A stretch of DNA of 18,713 nt from NCBI GenBank assembly GCA_036380435.1, contig DASVES010000149.1:1-18713 (forward strand), given 5' to 3'. The DNA is from DASQDT01 sp036380435 (GTDB lineage: Bacteria; Acidobacteriota; Blastocatellia; Pyrinomonadales; Pyrinomonadaceae). Shown piece by piece: positions 1-6,550 of this stretch (positions are counted from its first letter, which is position 1; each line of letters starts with the position of its first letter). A program made the position numbers and the translations under genes. The notes beneath the pieces were generated by a model that was not told the origin of the DNA, ran no database searches, and saw nothing but the letters and a program-made list of their open reading frames with translations.

Positions 1-80
1 TCTTGCGCCTGGGCCGTATGTCCGCTCAGGTACGAGGACAGCGCGAGGAGTATGCCTGCGACAATTGTTCTAATCCTCAT
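1..80 (-). CDS. Exported protein, 5' end only (cassette C12)
   Basis: An ATG at 78-80 (minus strand) is preceded by a purine-rich GGAGGGGGA ribosome binding site. It opens a frame whose first 26 residues form a classic Sec signal peptide: basic start (MRIRT), a hydrophobic stretch (IVAGILLALSSYL), then a small-residue AQAQ cleavage region. The frame runs off the left edge, so the mature protein is not visible and no function can be given. It is the first gene after the attC at 103-196, so it belongs to the outermost cassette seen here. Confidence 0.7.
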   Translation of the reverse strand, partial: MRIRTIVAGILLALSSYLSGHTAQAQ

Positions 81-102
81 TCCCCCTCCGCCAAAAGAAG
101 CA

Positions 103-196
103 GCCGAACGCCTGAGCTAAGCTGCCCGCCGCCAAATTAACCTTGAATAAATGACAAGATTGTTGGCGGCGGGTCAGCTTGAGCGAGTTGTTAGGC
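103..196 (-). other. attC site of cassette C11
   Basis: The outer boxes in cassette orientation are GCCTAAC (R'', 190-196) and GTTCGGC (R', 103-109). The inner arms contain a 10-11 bp complement (GCCCGCCGCCAA with TTGGCGGCGGG) around a variable AT-rich loop. Length is 94 bp. R' deviates from GTTRRRY at one base. The arms differ in sequence from most other attC sites of the array, forming a separate subfamily. Confidence 0.8.
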
Positions 197-215
197 ACGG
201 CGTGAGGGGCCAACT

Positions 216-608
216 CTATGCCATGTAGAACTCCCACGCTATTCGGTCAGGGTCTTTGAAGGCGACATACTTCTTGCCCAGTGTCTCGTCGAGCTTGACG
301 CCTGTATTCTCCACACCCGCCTCCGTGAGCGCGGCAGCCACCCTCTCTAGCTCAGTCTCGTCTTCGCAGGCTAAGGCGATGTGATCCAAACCGACCCGGT
401 GCGGGTTAAACTTATCCCCGCTCGCCGTGTCGGCTTCAGGGCCGCGGACACCGAATGCGGTGTTCCCTGCACTGAAGAGGAACAATTCAGGGGTTTCCTT
501 GATGATTGAGAAGCCGAGCGTCTCAGTGTAGAAGCGCTTTGAGCGTTCTAAGTTGGTGGAGCGCAAGGCAATGTGGTGCGCTCCTGAGGTCTTGATGTTG
601 ATGCTCAT
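216..608 (-). CDS. VOC (glyoxalase/bleomycin-resistance fold) family protein, cassette C11
   Basis: A 130-residue single VOC module with paired beta-alpha-beta-beta-beta units. The first unit begins with HHIAL (ligand-type His12) and the helix NLERSKRFYTETLGF. The second begins with DHIAL (His76) and ends in DPDRIAWEFY with Glu126 at the usual metal-ligand position. These positions match the His/His/Glu metal site of VOC dioxygenases, lyases and drug-binding proteins; the substrate cannot be told. The ATG at 608 is preferred over an in-frame upstream start at 686 because the VOC fold starts just after it; the Shine-Dalgarno (GCGAGAT) is weak. The stop lies just before the attC. Such small enzymes are common cassette cargo. 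Family call is firm; function is open (lactoylglutathione lyase-like or fosfomycin/bleomycin-type binding). Confidence 0.85.
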   Translation of the reverse strand: MSINIKTSGAHHIALRSTNLERSKRFYTETLGFSIIKETPELFLFSAGNTAFGVRGPEADTASGDKFNPHRVGLDHIALACEDETELERVAAALTEAGVENTGVKLDETLGKKYVAFKDPDRIAWEFYMA

Positions 609-711
609 AACCCATCTCGCTTTCTGTTGCAGATCGCATGCACTTCTTTGTCGGAACACGATACAGCAGGCAAGGAACTTCGCCAACCGGATGACGATTA
701 GAGAGGTTAGC

Positions 712-811
712 GCCGAACGCCAGAATTAACCCGCCGGACGACATCTGCGGCACGAGCAAGTTCTCGATGAGAGCCGAGCTGATTCCGGTCGGGCTGAATG
801 AGTCGTTGGGC
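712..811 (-). other. attC site of cassette C10
   Basis: The boxes are GCCCAAC (R'', 805-811) and GTTCGGC (R', 712-718) in cassette orientation. The inner arms AACCCGCCGGA and TCCGGTCGGGCT are partly complementary around a variable loop, 100 bp in all. It is less symmetrical than attCs nearer attI, and R' has a C at the first R position. Confidence 0.7.
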
Positions 812-880
812 AGCCGTCGCGACGTAACTATTCAACTTCCGATGAGGATTTGATTCGCTCCGTGAGATTCAATTCGACTC

Positions 881-1000
881 TCTTGTTTCGCGCAGCGGCC
901 CAACTACTATTGTGCCGAATGTGTCGGCCTGACCACGTAATAGAGCGGCAAAAGCCGAATCATTCCGTCGAACTACGTAACGGGGAGGCAAAAGCCGAAT
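881..1000. repeat. Three degenerate 40-bp tandem units in the non-coding end of C10
   Basis: GCCGAAT recurs at 914-920, 954-960 and 994-1000, exactly 40 bp apart. The last two units share ACGTAA followed by a G-rich stretch and GGCAAAAGCCGAAT. The first unit is more diverged. The 812-1289 stretch otherwise holds no convincing gene: its small frames lack good start signals and recognisable composition. Confidence 0.55.
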
Positions 1001-1108
1001 GGCCCGGCATAACACCCGCCGCAATTAGGGGAAGATATTTGAGAGGGGGCGGGGTGTCAACGGTTTGTTTTGTGGAGGGGAGAGTTTGCGAGGGGAGGGG
1101 TGTCAAAC
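994..1108 (-). other. Possible decayed attC
   Basis: GCCGAAT followed by GCCCGGCATAACACCCGCCGC matches, apart from a small insertion, the conserved attC arm of this array (TAACGCCCGGCATCACCCGCC). Downstream, GGCGGGGTGTCAACGG and a second GGGGTGTCAAACGG could be remnants of the opposite arm, but no intact GTTRRRY box is present. If real, it would be the original attC of the subtilase cassette and the remaining 180 bp a gene-less cassette. Weak. Confidence 0.3.
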
Positions 1109-1289
1109 GGCCAGACTGAAACGGGCGGCGAGGCGCTCGCCGCTCTACACGATGAGGCTGAGCGACGTGCCCGTTACCGCGTTGGTTGCTATCGAGGCGG
1201 AACTTACTCACAGAACACCGCCAGCCCTACCGAAAGAATCAAGGCTCCGAGGCGGCCGTGATCGCAGTCTTAAAAGTTCATAACGGGCT

Positions 1290-1526
1290 CTAGGACAGAG
1301 GCGCGTCTGGAGGTCCGATGTCAACGGACGGCTCCGGCGAAACGTCGGCGACGCCGGGAACCGAACGCAGGCTCTCGGCGACATCGTCGCTGGCGACCCC
1401 TGTGATGCACCCGATCTCGTCGAGCACTTGGTCAATGTCGAAGCCGGACTCGGTCACTCTTTTCTTGATGTCTTTGAGCGACCGATCATCCGACGCGGTG
1501 ATGACCCATCTTTTCTTGTCGGCCAT
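1290..1526 (-). CDS. Small I9 inhibitor/propeptide-like protein, downstream partner of the subtilase
   Basis: This 78-residue protein has no signal peptide. It reads like a stand-alone subtilisin propeptide (peptidase inhibitor I9) fold: a strand near the start (RWVITA), a helix (SLKDIKKRVTESGF), the run VLDEIGCITGVA, a second helix (VAESLRSVPGVADVSPE), then an acidic, proline-rich tail. The order strand-helix-strand-helix with 'L..VPGVA.V' is typical of I9 domains that chaperone or inhibit S8 peptidases. A good Shine-Dalgarno (GGAGG at about 1534-1539) precedes the ATG. It lies 75 bp after the subtilase gene on the same strand in the same cassette, with a strong hairpin between them. Inference: it modulates the neighbouring protease. 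The family call rests on pattern only. Confidence 0.65.
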   Translation of the reverse strand: MADKKRWVITASDDRSLKDIKKRVTESGFDIDQVLDEIGCITGVASDDVAESLRSVPGVADVSPEPSVDIGPPDAPLS

Positions 1527-1549
1527 AGAATGCCTCCGTCAGCTGAAAT

Positions 1550-1581
1550 GTACCCGCCGGGAAGATTCTCCCGGCGGGTAC
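1550..1581 (-). terminator. 13-bp perfect stem-loop between the subtilase and the I9-like gene
   Basis: The arms GTACCCGCCGGGA (1550-1562) and TCCCGGCGGGTAC (1569-1581) are perfectly complementary with a 6-nt loop. No run of U follows on the minus strand, so a classic intrinsic terminator is not supported. An mRNA-stabilising or expression-balancing hairpin between two co-transcribed genes is equally likely. Confidence 0.5.
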
Positions 1582-1601
1582 TATTCTAGCGCACAAGGGC
1601 T

Positions 1602-2993
1602 TTATGGCGCCTGTACTAGCCCCGCGCCGACACGCGCCGCCGAGAAGGGCAGCGGCCGGGCCGTCGCCCGCAGCCTGTTCCACAGTGCCAAGCCCCGCAG
1701 ACCGGATGCTGACTCGGCCCACAACGCGGCGCAGCCGGCAACGTGCGGACAGGCCATGCTCGTGCCGGATTTGAAGCCGTACCGGGTCGGTCGTGGGACG
1801 GACGAGAAGACATCTCGGCCCGGCCCGGCAATCTCGATCTTACCGAAGTTGGAGAACGACGATGGTCGGAGGTTCGAGTCGAGCGAAGCCACGGACATGA
1901 TAGTCGGTGAGTTGGCGGGCGCGCCCGTGGGGAGCGCTTCGTTGCCCGCCGCGGCGATCATCAGGAGGCCGTTGTTCAGCGCCTTCTGTCCCGCCGATGT
2001 GTAGGCGGGCACCGGCGATTGTCGCCCGCTCAGCGACATCGAAATCACCTCGCAGCGGTTGGCAATCGCCCAGTTCATGCCGCCCAGGACGCTTCCGTCA
2101 ACGCTCGACCCGGAGTTAGTCAGCACCTTGCCGACGAAGATGGAGGAGCGGAAGCCGATGCCGTAGCGCGGTGTGCTGCCCGCCGGTGCTCTCGGCCCGC
2201 ACGCCGTGCCGATGCAGTGCGTGCCGTGGCTGTGGAGGTCTTGTACGGGCTGGCCGACGAAGCTCTGTGTTTGGCCGGCGGGGAGGCGGCCGACGAAGTC
2301 CGGGTGCCCCAGGTCCATGCCCGTGTCGAGCACTGCCACCTTGATGCCTGCGCCGCTGCGCGCGCTTTGTGGAACTCTGCAGGCGTTAAGCCCCCACGTC
2401 GCGCCGAGCACCGCCGCTTCTTCTTCGACCTGCAACTGTGGCTGTCTGGCCTCGCGCAAGTCTTTAATAATCGTCTCGGCGGCCCTGAGGAAACCACGTA
2501 GGTATTCGTTGGGGGCGTCTTCGGCCTCTTGCGCGAAGCCGCGCAGGTACTCGCCGGGCGTGCCCGCCACGAAAACGAAGTGCTCCGGGTCAATTGATTC
2601 GACCGGGCTGTCGGCGGCAATCTCCGCGCTGACGCTCATGCTGCGTTCCTGGGCCGCCGCGCCGCCGACGACCGCCACGCCGATCTCCGGAAAGACTAAG
2701 GCGTCGGCGTCTCCAACCGCTTCCAGATCGGCGGCTTGGCCGTCGAAATCTCGCGCATCGGCGACGCGCATTCCCTGTGCCCCCAACGACTGCAACCCCT
2801 CTTCGGCCGCGCCTTCCTTGAAGGTGACGAGGAAACGGCCCGTCTCGAAGCTGTCGTCGCCACGTTCGAGCGCAGCGAGGAGCATTTCATCGATGGGGGA
2901 CGACGTACGAGTGGCGGCGGCCCCGGCTGGGGATGCCGCGCGACGGATAGACTTTCTACCCGCTGGCCTACTACGACCTTTCTTTGTTGCCAT
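1602..2993 (-). CDS. S8 family serine peptidase (subtilase), cassette C10
   Basis: A 463-residue subtilase with a complete catalytic set: Asp223 in VLDTGMDLGHPDF, His256 in HSHGTHCIG, oxyanion Asn351 in AAAGNE, and nucleophile Ser412 in SGTSMACPHVAG. Before the catalytic domain (from about 195) lies a long basic, Ala-rich N-terminus without a signal peptide, an I9-like prodomain (about 52-110), and a linker in which EYLRGF occurs twice (148-153 and 163-168). The absence of an export signal suggests a cytoplasmic or unconventionally delivered protease. The ATG at 2993 has a strong GGAGG site. The upstream 69-codon gene ends in TGATG overlap with this start, implying translational coupling. The downstream I9-like gene may supply its inhibitor or chaperone. 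Family certain; substrate unknown. Confidence 0.93.
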   Translation of the reverse strand: MATKKGRSRPAGRKSIRRAASPAGAAATRTSSPIDEMLLAALERGDDSFETGRFLVTFKEGAAEEGLQSLGAQGMRVADARDFDGQAADLEAVGDADALVFPEIGVAVVGGAAAQERSMSVSAEIAADSPVESIDPEHFVFVAGTPGEYLRGFAQEAEDAPNEYLRGFLRAAETIIKDLREARQPQLQVEEEAAVLGATWGLNACRVPQSARSGAGIKVAVLDTGMDLGHPDFVGRLPAGQTQSFVGQPVQDLHSHGTHCIGTACGPRAPAGSTPRYGIGFRSSIFVGKVLTNSGSSVDGSVLGGMNWAIANRCEVISMSLSGRQSPVPAYTSAGQKALNNGLLMIAAAGNEALPTGAPANSPTIMSVASLDSNLRPSSFSNFGKIEIAGPGRDVFSSVPRPTRYGFKSGTSMACPHVAGCAALWAESASGLRGLALWNRLRATARPLPFSAARVGAGLVQAP

Positions 2994-3202
2994 CACTGTT
3001 CCTCCAAGAGTTTGGTGACTTCCCAAAAGCGCGGACTATCAGCCTGAGGTTTAGAGAAGAGTTCTTGCCCACCACAGGGCGAAATCGAAAAGGAAAGTAG
3101 CGGGTCACTTCCAAATCTGACGAGGACTGCTCTCCCGTTAACCCATCCAGAGATAATTGTCCGGCCTACTGTTCTCTCAATATGAATGCCATCTTGGGGC
3201 AA
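2993..3202 (-). CDS. Hypothetical 69-aa protein coupled to the subtilase
   Basis: This frame begins at a TTG and ends with a TGA that shares its last base with the subtilase ATG (TGATG), and the subtilase Shine-Dalgarno lies within its last codons. The product (MPQDGIHIERT...KLLEEQ) is small and soluble, with beta-type segments (RTIISGWVNGRAVLVRFG), and has no motif I recognise. The TTG start has no clear ribosome binding site and a stop lies just upstream in frame, so translation may depend on re-initiation from the 38-codon ORF that overlaps it. Best support is the tight coupling to the protease gene; it could be a regulator or simply a coupling frame. Confidence 0.5.
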   Translation of the reverse strand: MPQDGIHIERTVGRTIISGWVNGRAVLVRFGSDPLLSFSISPCGGQELFSKPQADSPRFWEVTKLLEEQ

Positions 3203-3293
3203 AACATTTCATCGGGTCGCCCGCGCACGGAGGAAGCAGCAAGGAGCGCACTCGCTTTTGAGGTTGATTCTGCTTTTGTGCAAAGGTTCGCAT
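3177..3293 (-). CDS. 38-aa ORF with an N-terminus like eCIS-associated DUF4157 proteins (probable truncated remnant)
   Basis: It is the first frame after the attC at the start of cassette C10, with an excellent Shine-Dalgarno (AGGAGAT, 3299-3305) five bases before the ATG. The first 13 residues, MRTFAQKQNQPQK, match from memory the recurring N-terminal start of bacterial DUF4157 proteins linked to extracellular contractile injection systems. The similarity ends there and the rest looks unselected, ending after 38 residues, so a truncated or frameshifted gene start is likely. It overlaps the next small frame. It may now act only as a translated leader for the subtilase transcript. Confidence in the family resemblance is moderate. 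Confidence 0.5.
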   Translation of the reverse strand: MRTFAQKQNQPQKRVRSLLLPPCAGDPMKCFAPRWHSY

Positions 3294-3324
3294 ATTCTAT
3301 CTCCTGTTCAGCTGCAGCGGAGCT

Positions 3325-3427
3325 GCCTCACGCCCGGCATCACCCGCCGCGCACACAACGCCGAATCGCGGGCGTCTTGCGGATGAGAGCCGCGCTATTC
3401 GCAGTCGGGTGCATGCCATTGTCAGGC
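3325..3427 (-). other. attC site of cassette C9
   Basis: 103 bp, boxes GCCTGAC (R'', 3421-3427) and GTGAGGC (R', 3325-3331), both one step from consensus. Arms GCCCGGCATCACCCG and CGGGTGCATGCC pair with one unpaired base in the second arm, the asymmetry typical of attC folds. R' has lost the second T of the crossover GTT, so it may no longer recombine. Confidence 0.85.
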
Positions 3428-3463
3428 GCGGCTAAGTAAGAACGACTCATCATTTAATAAATG

Positions 3464-3871
3464 TCAGCCTCTCCATGATACCGGGATGTCGATTGTTACC
3501 ACCGACCCATTATTCAACTGCAAGACCTCACGCAATCTAACTGACGTGATAATTTCAAGCACTCTATAATCGAAGTCATTTGCCGCCTGTGTGGTCGCCC
3601 ACGCAAACCCATAAATTTTATCTTTCTCCTCTTTGTAAATCTCACAGGGGATCAAACAAATATCTCGATTGCCGCCGTAGGGAAGTAGCGAATATATTTT
3701 TTTGAATGGCTCGATGCTCGTATCATTCCAGTCAAACTTTTCAGCCAAACGGACATTGAGTGAGCCTGGAATAAGTGTCATCCCTGTCCATAATTGGTAA
3801 ACATCAGAATATTTGTTGAGCCAAAATGAAGCATCCCCTGTCCCCTCTTGCACAATTCCCTGTATCTTCAT
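3464..3871 (-). CDS. DUF120 family protein, CTP-dependent riboflavin kinase-like (cassette C9)
   Basis: The 135-residue product matches the layout of the archaeal CTP-dependent riboflavin kinase (RibK, DUF120): an opening G-x-V-x-x-G-x-G-x-A run (GIVQEGTGDASFW), then an aromatic segment, the hallmark PGSLNVRL (35-42, family PGTLN-x-x-L), a middle section CLIPCEIY, and the C-terminal VLEIITSVRLREVLQLNNGSVVTIDI (104-129), like the RibK 'LEIIAPVxLRExLxLKDGDxVxIEI'. In archaea this enzyme makes FMN from riboflavin with CTP. Whether the bacterial cassette protein keeps that reaction is inference; the Ser in PGSLN is a mild deviation. The ATG has no clear ribosome binding site and follows the preceding attC by about 20 bp. 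The gene is much more AT-rich than the chromosomal flank, suggesting foreign origin. Confidence 0.75.
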   Translation of the reverse strand: MKIQGIVQEGTGDASFWLNKYSDVYQLWTGMTLIPGSLNVRLAEKFDWNDTSIEPFKKIYSLLPYGGNRDICLIPCEIYKEEKDKIYGFAWATTQAANDFDYRVLEIITSVRLREVLQLNNGSVVTIDIPVSWRG

Positions 3872-3890
3872 TGTTTTAATTTCTATAGAC

Positions 3891-3993
3891 GCCTAATGCC
3901 CGGCATCACCCGCCGCGCATTCAACGTGAGAACGGGCAAGTTCTCGATGACATGCTCGCTGAATCGCGGTCGGGTTGCATGCCGTTGTCAGAC
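3891..3993 (-). other. attC site of cassette C8
   Basis: 103 bp, boxes GTCTGAC (R'', 3987-3993) and ATTAGGC (R', 3891-3897). The R' crossover G is replaced by A. Arms GCCCGGCATCACCCGCC and GTCGGGTTGCATGCC are conserved with the 3325 and 5168 sites. Confidence 0.85.
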
Positions 3994-4022
3994 GGATCGC
4001 TGCCGGCATCTGCTCACCACCC

Positions 4023-5108
4023 TTATAAAAACCTGTATTTGAATCCCGGCTTATCGCCAAGTTGGTACTCAAACTCTATAACCTTTCCCCCGTGCATCTT
4101 GCCCATGTCATATAAAATTCTCGGGCAGGTCAATCCAGACTCGTAATCATCCAGCGCGATAGAGTCGAAGACGGTGATGGCGGTCAAGAGCATTAAGTAG
4201 AACTCCCCGTCCACATCCTCCGGGACGTTGAGGAGTTTTGGGGTAAGGGATGTCCCACCATGCTCATCGCTGTTGCTGGATGCTAACAGGTTACGGCAAC
4301 TCCCGGCAGTCAACTCAAGCACACGGCCAAGATTAACCCTGACGCTACCCCGGCCGCCCCCCGACAAAGAATCCGCCGTATCAGCCTCAGCGGGAAGAGT
4401 CGGAAACTCTTTTGTTAAATCGCAGAGATAGCAATCGACAGTTATTCTTTCTGGAAGGAACATCCCTCCCGGGCAAAGCTGGGGGGCAAGGTTCATCGTG
4501 ATAGCCACCTGCGGCTCTCTTTCCAGAGCCGCCTGCATAGCCTCCACGACTACGACATGTATGGCGTGAGGCGCATCGTGCTTATAGGATGCGGCGTCAC
4601 ATTGGATGTAATCACGCACGAAAGCGCTTTTCCCAAGGGCTTGAAAAATACGCCGCGCCGCATCCAGAGATCGTTTGTGAACATCGAGCAGGGTGAACTT
4701 TATCTCGGCAGAGCTGAACCGGGTGGTCAGTGGGATGGCCAGGGGCGCGAAAGGGCCGCACCCCGCGTAAAGGATTTCTATCGCGGCATCAGGGAACCTC
4801 TTCCGTGCTTCGAGTATCGCAGCATGTAAGCCGCCCAGGAATTTAGAGGTTCGACTGTGGTCAAGTACACATCTGGCGGCGTCCCTGGGGGAGATGGCTT
4901 CCCCGCTCGGAAGCCTGGTCCCATCCGAGTCGTCCGCGTGATCCGAATATTCAACTATTCCAGTGACGGATGAGCATAGTGAATACAGCCCCGCCGCCGC
5001 CGCATTTAATCTGTTGTCCTCAGCCTGATGAGATAGCAATTCATCGGCAATCTTCTCCAACAAGAGTGAATAACCATCTGCCGAAGTTGGCCGTTGAAAA
5101 ATGTTCAT
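4023..5108 (-). CDS. Class I SAM-dependent methyltransferase, PRMT-like (cassette C8)
   Basis: A 361-residue protein with a Rossmann SAM-binding motif I, EILYAGCGPFAPLA (111-124), and an acidic residue after strand 2 (LLDVHKRSLDAA, Asp142). A later segment VVVVEAMQAALEREPQ...LAPQLCPGGMFLPERI (about 185-221) resembles the 'E-x-M...E...L-PGG...P' double-Glu region of protein arginine methyltransferases. An all-alpha N-terminal region (1-100) precedes the core, and a C-terminal beta-rich part (about 225-361) could be a PRMT-like barrel. Substrate unknown; protein, small-molecule or natural-product methylation are all possible. The ATG at 5108 has only a weak ribosome binding site. It ends 30 bp before its attC and occupies a cassette alone. 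Confidence 0.75.
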   Translation of the reverse strand: MNIFQRPTSADGYSLLLEKIADELLSHQAEDNRLNAAAAGLYSLCSSVTGIVEYSDHADDSDGTRLPSGEAISPRDAARCVLDHSRTSKFLGGLHAAILEARKRFPDAAIEILYAGCGPFAPLAIPLTTRFSSAEIKFTLLDVHKRSLDAARRIFQALGKSAFVRDYIQCDAASYKHDAPHAIHVVVVEAMQAALEREPQVAITMNLAPQLCPGGMFLPERITVDCYLCDLTKEFPTLPAEADTADSLSGGGRGSVRVNLGRVLELTAGSCRNLLASSNSDEHGGTSLTPKLLNVPEDVDGEFYLMLLTAITVFDSIALDDYESGLTCPRILYDMGKMHGGKVIEFEYQLGDKPGFKYRFL

Positions 5109-5167
5109 TAGCTTTTATCTTAATTGTCTTCAAAAGACTGTAGTTCATGCGTGCATGCGTGGTTGCC

Positions 5168-5271
5168 GTCTAACGCCCGGCATCACCCGCCGCGCACACA
5201 ACGCATCAAGCACGGCGTCTCGCGGATGGAAGCCGCGCTATTCACGGTCGGGTGCATGCCGGGCGTTAGAT
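5168..5271 (-). other. attC site of cassette C7
   Basis: 104 bp with consensus boxes ATCTAAC (R'', 5265-5271) and GTTAGAC (R', 5168-5174). Arms GCCCGGCATCACCCG and CGGGTGCATGCCGGGC are almost fully complementary with one extra base. The TAA stop of the C7 gene lies in R''. Confidence 0.92.
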
Positions 5272-5724
5272 TTCGGGTTTACCCTTAACCGGGAACTCCT
5301 GCACTACAGTATCTAGTCCCTTCAGCATCTCAGGAATCTCTGTCTGATCGAACTCCAGAGAAAAGAGAAGGCGATTGCCGATGCCCGCCTGATCTAATGC
5401 CTCGCATTCAGCCATAAAGTGGCCCAAGCCGTTCCCCTTGATGCTGATGCTCAACTGCTCCTCCATCGTTTCAAATTTGGCCTCGTTAGAGTCAAATGAA
5501 TAGAGGCGAGCGAGCGCGTCACGGAAATCTTTTAATTCCTCGACACGAAGATAAGCATCATACCGACCGCTAAAACTCCCCACATCAATCTCAATCTCGG
5601 CATTCACCCAATTACCATCCCAATAATCCTGGCTGCCGGGATGAGAGTGACTTGTGATTTGCACGCTCAGGTATTCAGAATCATCCCTGCCGATACGAAA
5701 GCCAGTCATACTCATACCGAACAC
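5266..5724 (-). CDS. WapI-immunity-like protein (cassette C7)
   Basis: An acidic 152-residue soluble protein rich in beta strands: DGNWVNAEIEIDVGSFSGRYDAYLRVEELKDFRDALARLY, FETMEEQLSISIKGNGLGHFMAECEALDQAGIGNRLLFSLEFDQTEIP. The order (an 'NW' strand, 'FSG.Y.A.LR..E...F...L..LY', then 'LSI...G.G' and 'LEFDQT.IP') resembles families annotated as WapI-type immunity proteins, from memory. Those proteins neutralise toxic tips of cell-wall-associated or contact-dependent toxins; no toxin is encoded next to it. The frame can open at GTG 5724 or ATG 5715 or 5709, with no decisive ribosome binding site; GTG 5724 lies only a few bases from the preceding attC box. The stop overlaps its own attC. A stand-alone immunity gene in a cassette is plausible as orphan self-protection. 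Confidence 0.6.
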   Translation of the reverse strand: MFGMSMTGFRIGRDDSEYLSVQITSHSHPGSQDYWDGNWVNAEIEIDVGSFSGRYDAYLRVEELKDFRDALARLYSFDSNEAKFETMEEQLSISIKGNGLGHFMAECEALDQAGIGNRLLFSLEFDQTEIPEMLKGLDTVVQEFPVKGKPEI

Positions 5725-5730
5725 GAAGAA

Positions 5731-5818
5731 ATCTAACGCGCGAATTTAACCGGCGAGCAATCAACTTGAAGATAAAAGAGCCGCCCTATTGCGAGTCCGG
5801 TTGAATGAGTTGTTAGAC
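5731..5818 (-). other. attC site of cassette C6
   Basis: 88 bp, consensus boxes GTCTAAC (R'', 5812-5818) and GTTAGAT (R', 5731-5737). The inner arms (AACCGGCGAGCAAT with ATTGCGAGTCCGGTT) define a second attC subfamily shared with the 6464 site. Confidence 0.92.
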
Positions 5819-5828
5819 CGCTGCCCCG

Positions 5829-6455
5829 CTACTTCACTCCATCGCTATTCTCGCCAATCTCTGCATCTGCGCTCTGATTCATACCCGCTCGCTCGATCAA
5901 CTTATCCATCTCTTTCACAAGTCTATCTCTCAACGCACCTATCTGTTCCACGTACTCATCATGTAATCGCTCCATCTCGCGAACAGACCTTTGGGCCTCA
6001 ATCAGTTCCTCGTTTCTGCGCGCTCGATCACCAGCGCGATATATCTCCTCCTCTATTTTGGCAAGGGTCTTCTCCGCCTCACCCTTTCGGTGATCTAATA
6101 GGTGAATCTGATCGTTCAGCCAATTTAACTCCCTGCCTAATGATGTGCCCTGCCCGCCGCCCTCTCCATCATCTGTATTCAATTCATTGATAGCGACCTC
6201 TAGTTTAATTCTGGCAGAAGTATGACTACAGCCGAGCCTTTTGGCACGTACCTCGGGACTACATAGGCCAATCCTCTGATAGCTGCCTTCCGGTAAGCGA
6301 CAAATTACAGGGAGCATGAACTCACCCGCTCTGATAATCCGCTCGTGGGACATGCGGCATTTCACGACGCATAAAGCGGCGACCTCCGCACGCAAGGAAT
6401 AAAGATGGCGAAGGCGTTTCTGGAAGCTCATCTTATTTATGTTCGCTTCTGCCAC
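5829..6455 (-). CDS. Coiled-coil protein of unknown function (cassette C6)
   Basis: A 208-residue protein in two parts. Residues 1-90 are compact, with Cys29, Cys33, Cys52 and Cys65 and a possible helical DNA-binding-like segment (VRAKRLGCSHTSARIKLEVAINEL). Residues about 105-195 form a long charged heptad-type coiled coil (LNWLNDQIHLLDHRKGEAEKTLAKIEEEIY...LHDEYVEQIGALRDRLVKEMDKLIERA). I do not recognise the family. The longest frame starts at GTG 6455, only a few bases after the attC box and with a purine run abutting it; ATG 6431 is an alternative. The stop is about 10 bp from its attC. Confidence 0.65.
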   Translation of the reverse strand: MAEANINKMSFQKRLRHLYSLRAEVAALCVVKCRMSHERIIRAGEFMLPVICRLPEGSYQRIGLCSPEVRAKRLGCSHTSARIKLEVAINELNTDDGEGGGQGTSLGRELNWLNDQIHLLDHRKGEAEKTLAKIEEEIYRAGDRARRNEELIEAQRSVREMERLHDEYVEQIGALRDRLVKEMDKLIERAGMNQSADAEIGENSDGVK

Positions 6456-6463
6456 TCTCCGCG

Positions 6464-6550
6464 GTCTAACGCCCGCATTAACCGGCGCGCAATCAATGTG
6501 AAAGATATAAGGCTTGCTGATTGCGAGTCCGGTTGAATGAGTTGTCAGAC
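6464..6550 (-). other. attC site of cassette C5
   Basis: 87 bp, boxes GTCTGAC (R'', 6544-6550) and GTTAGAC (R', 6464-6470). Arms AACCGGCGCGCAAT and ATTGCGAGTCCGGTT match the 5731 site. R'' equals the complement of the C5 start box (GTTAGAC at 9516-9522) except for one base, consistent with it being the end of the long C5 cassette. Confidence 0.9.

Noticed and set aside
850..1283. Several small frames on both strands in the C10 tail
   Set aside because: Mutually overlapping, repeat-derived and compositionally random; no start signals worth keeping.
2173..3018. 281-aa plus-strand frame over the subtilase
   Set aside because: Shadow of the S8 peptidase, whose catalytic triad is intact on the minus strand; composition is Ser/Ala/Pro-rich noise.
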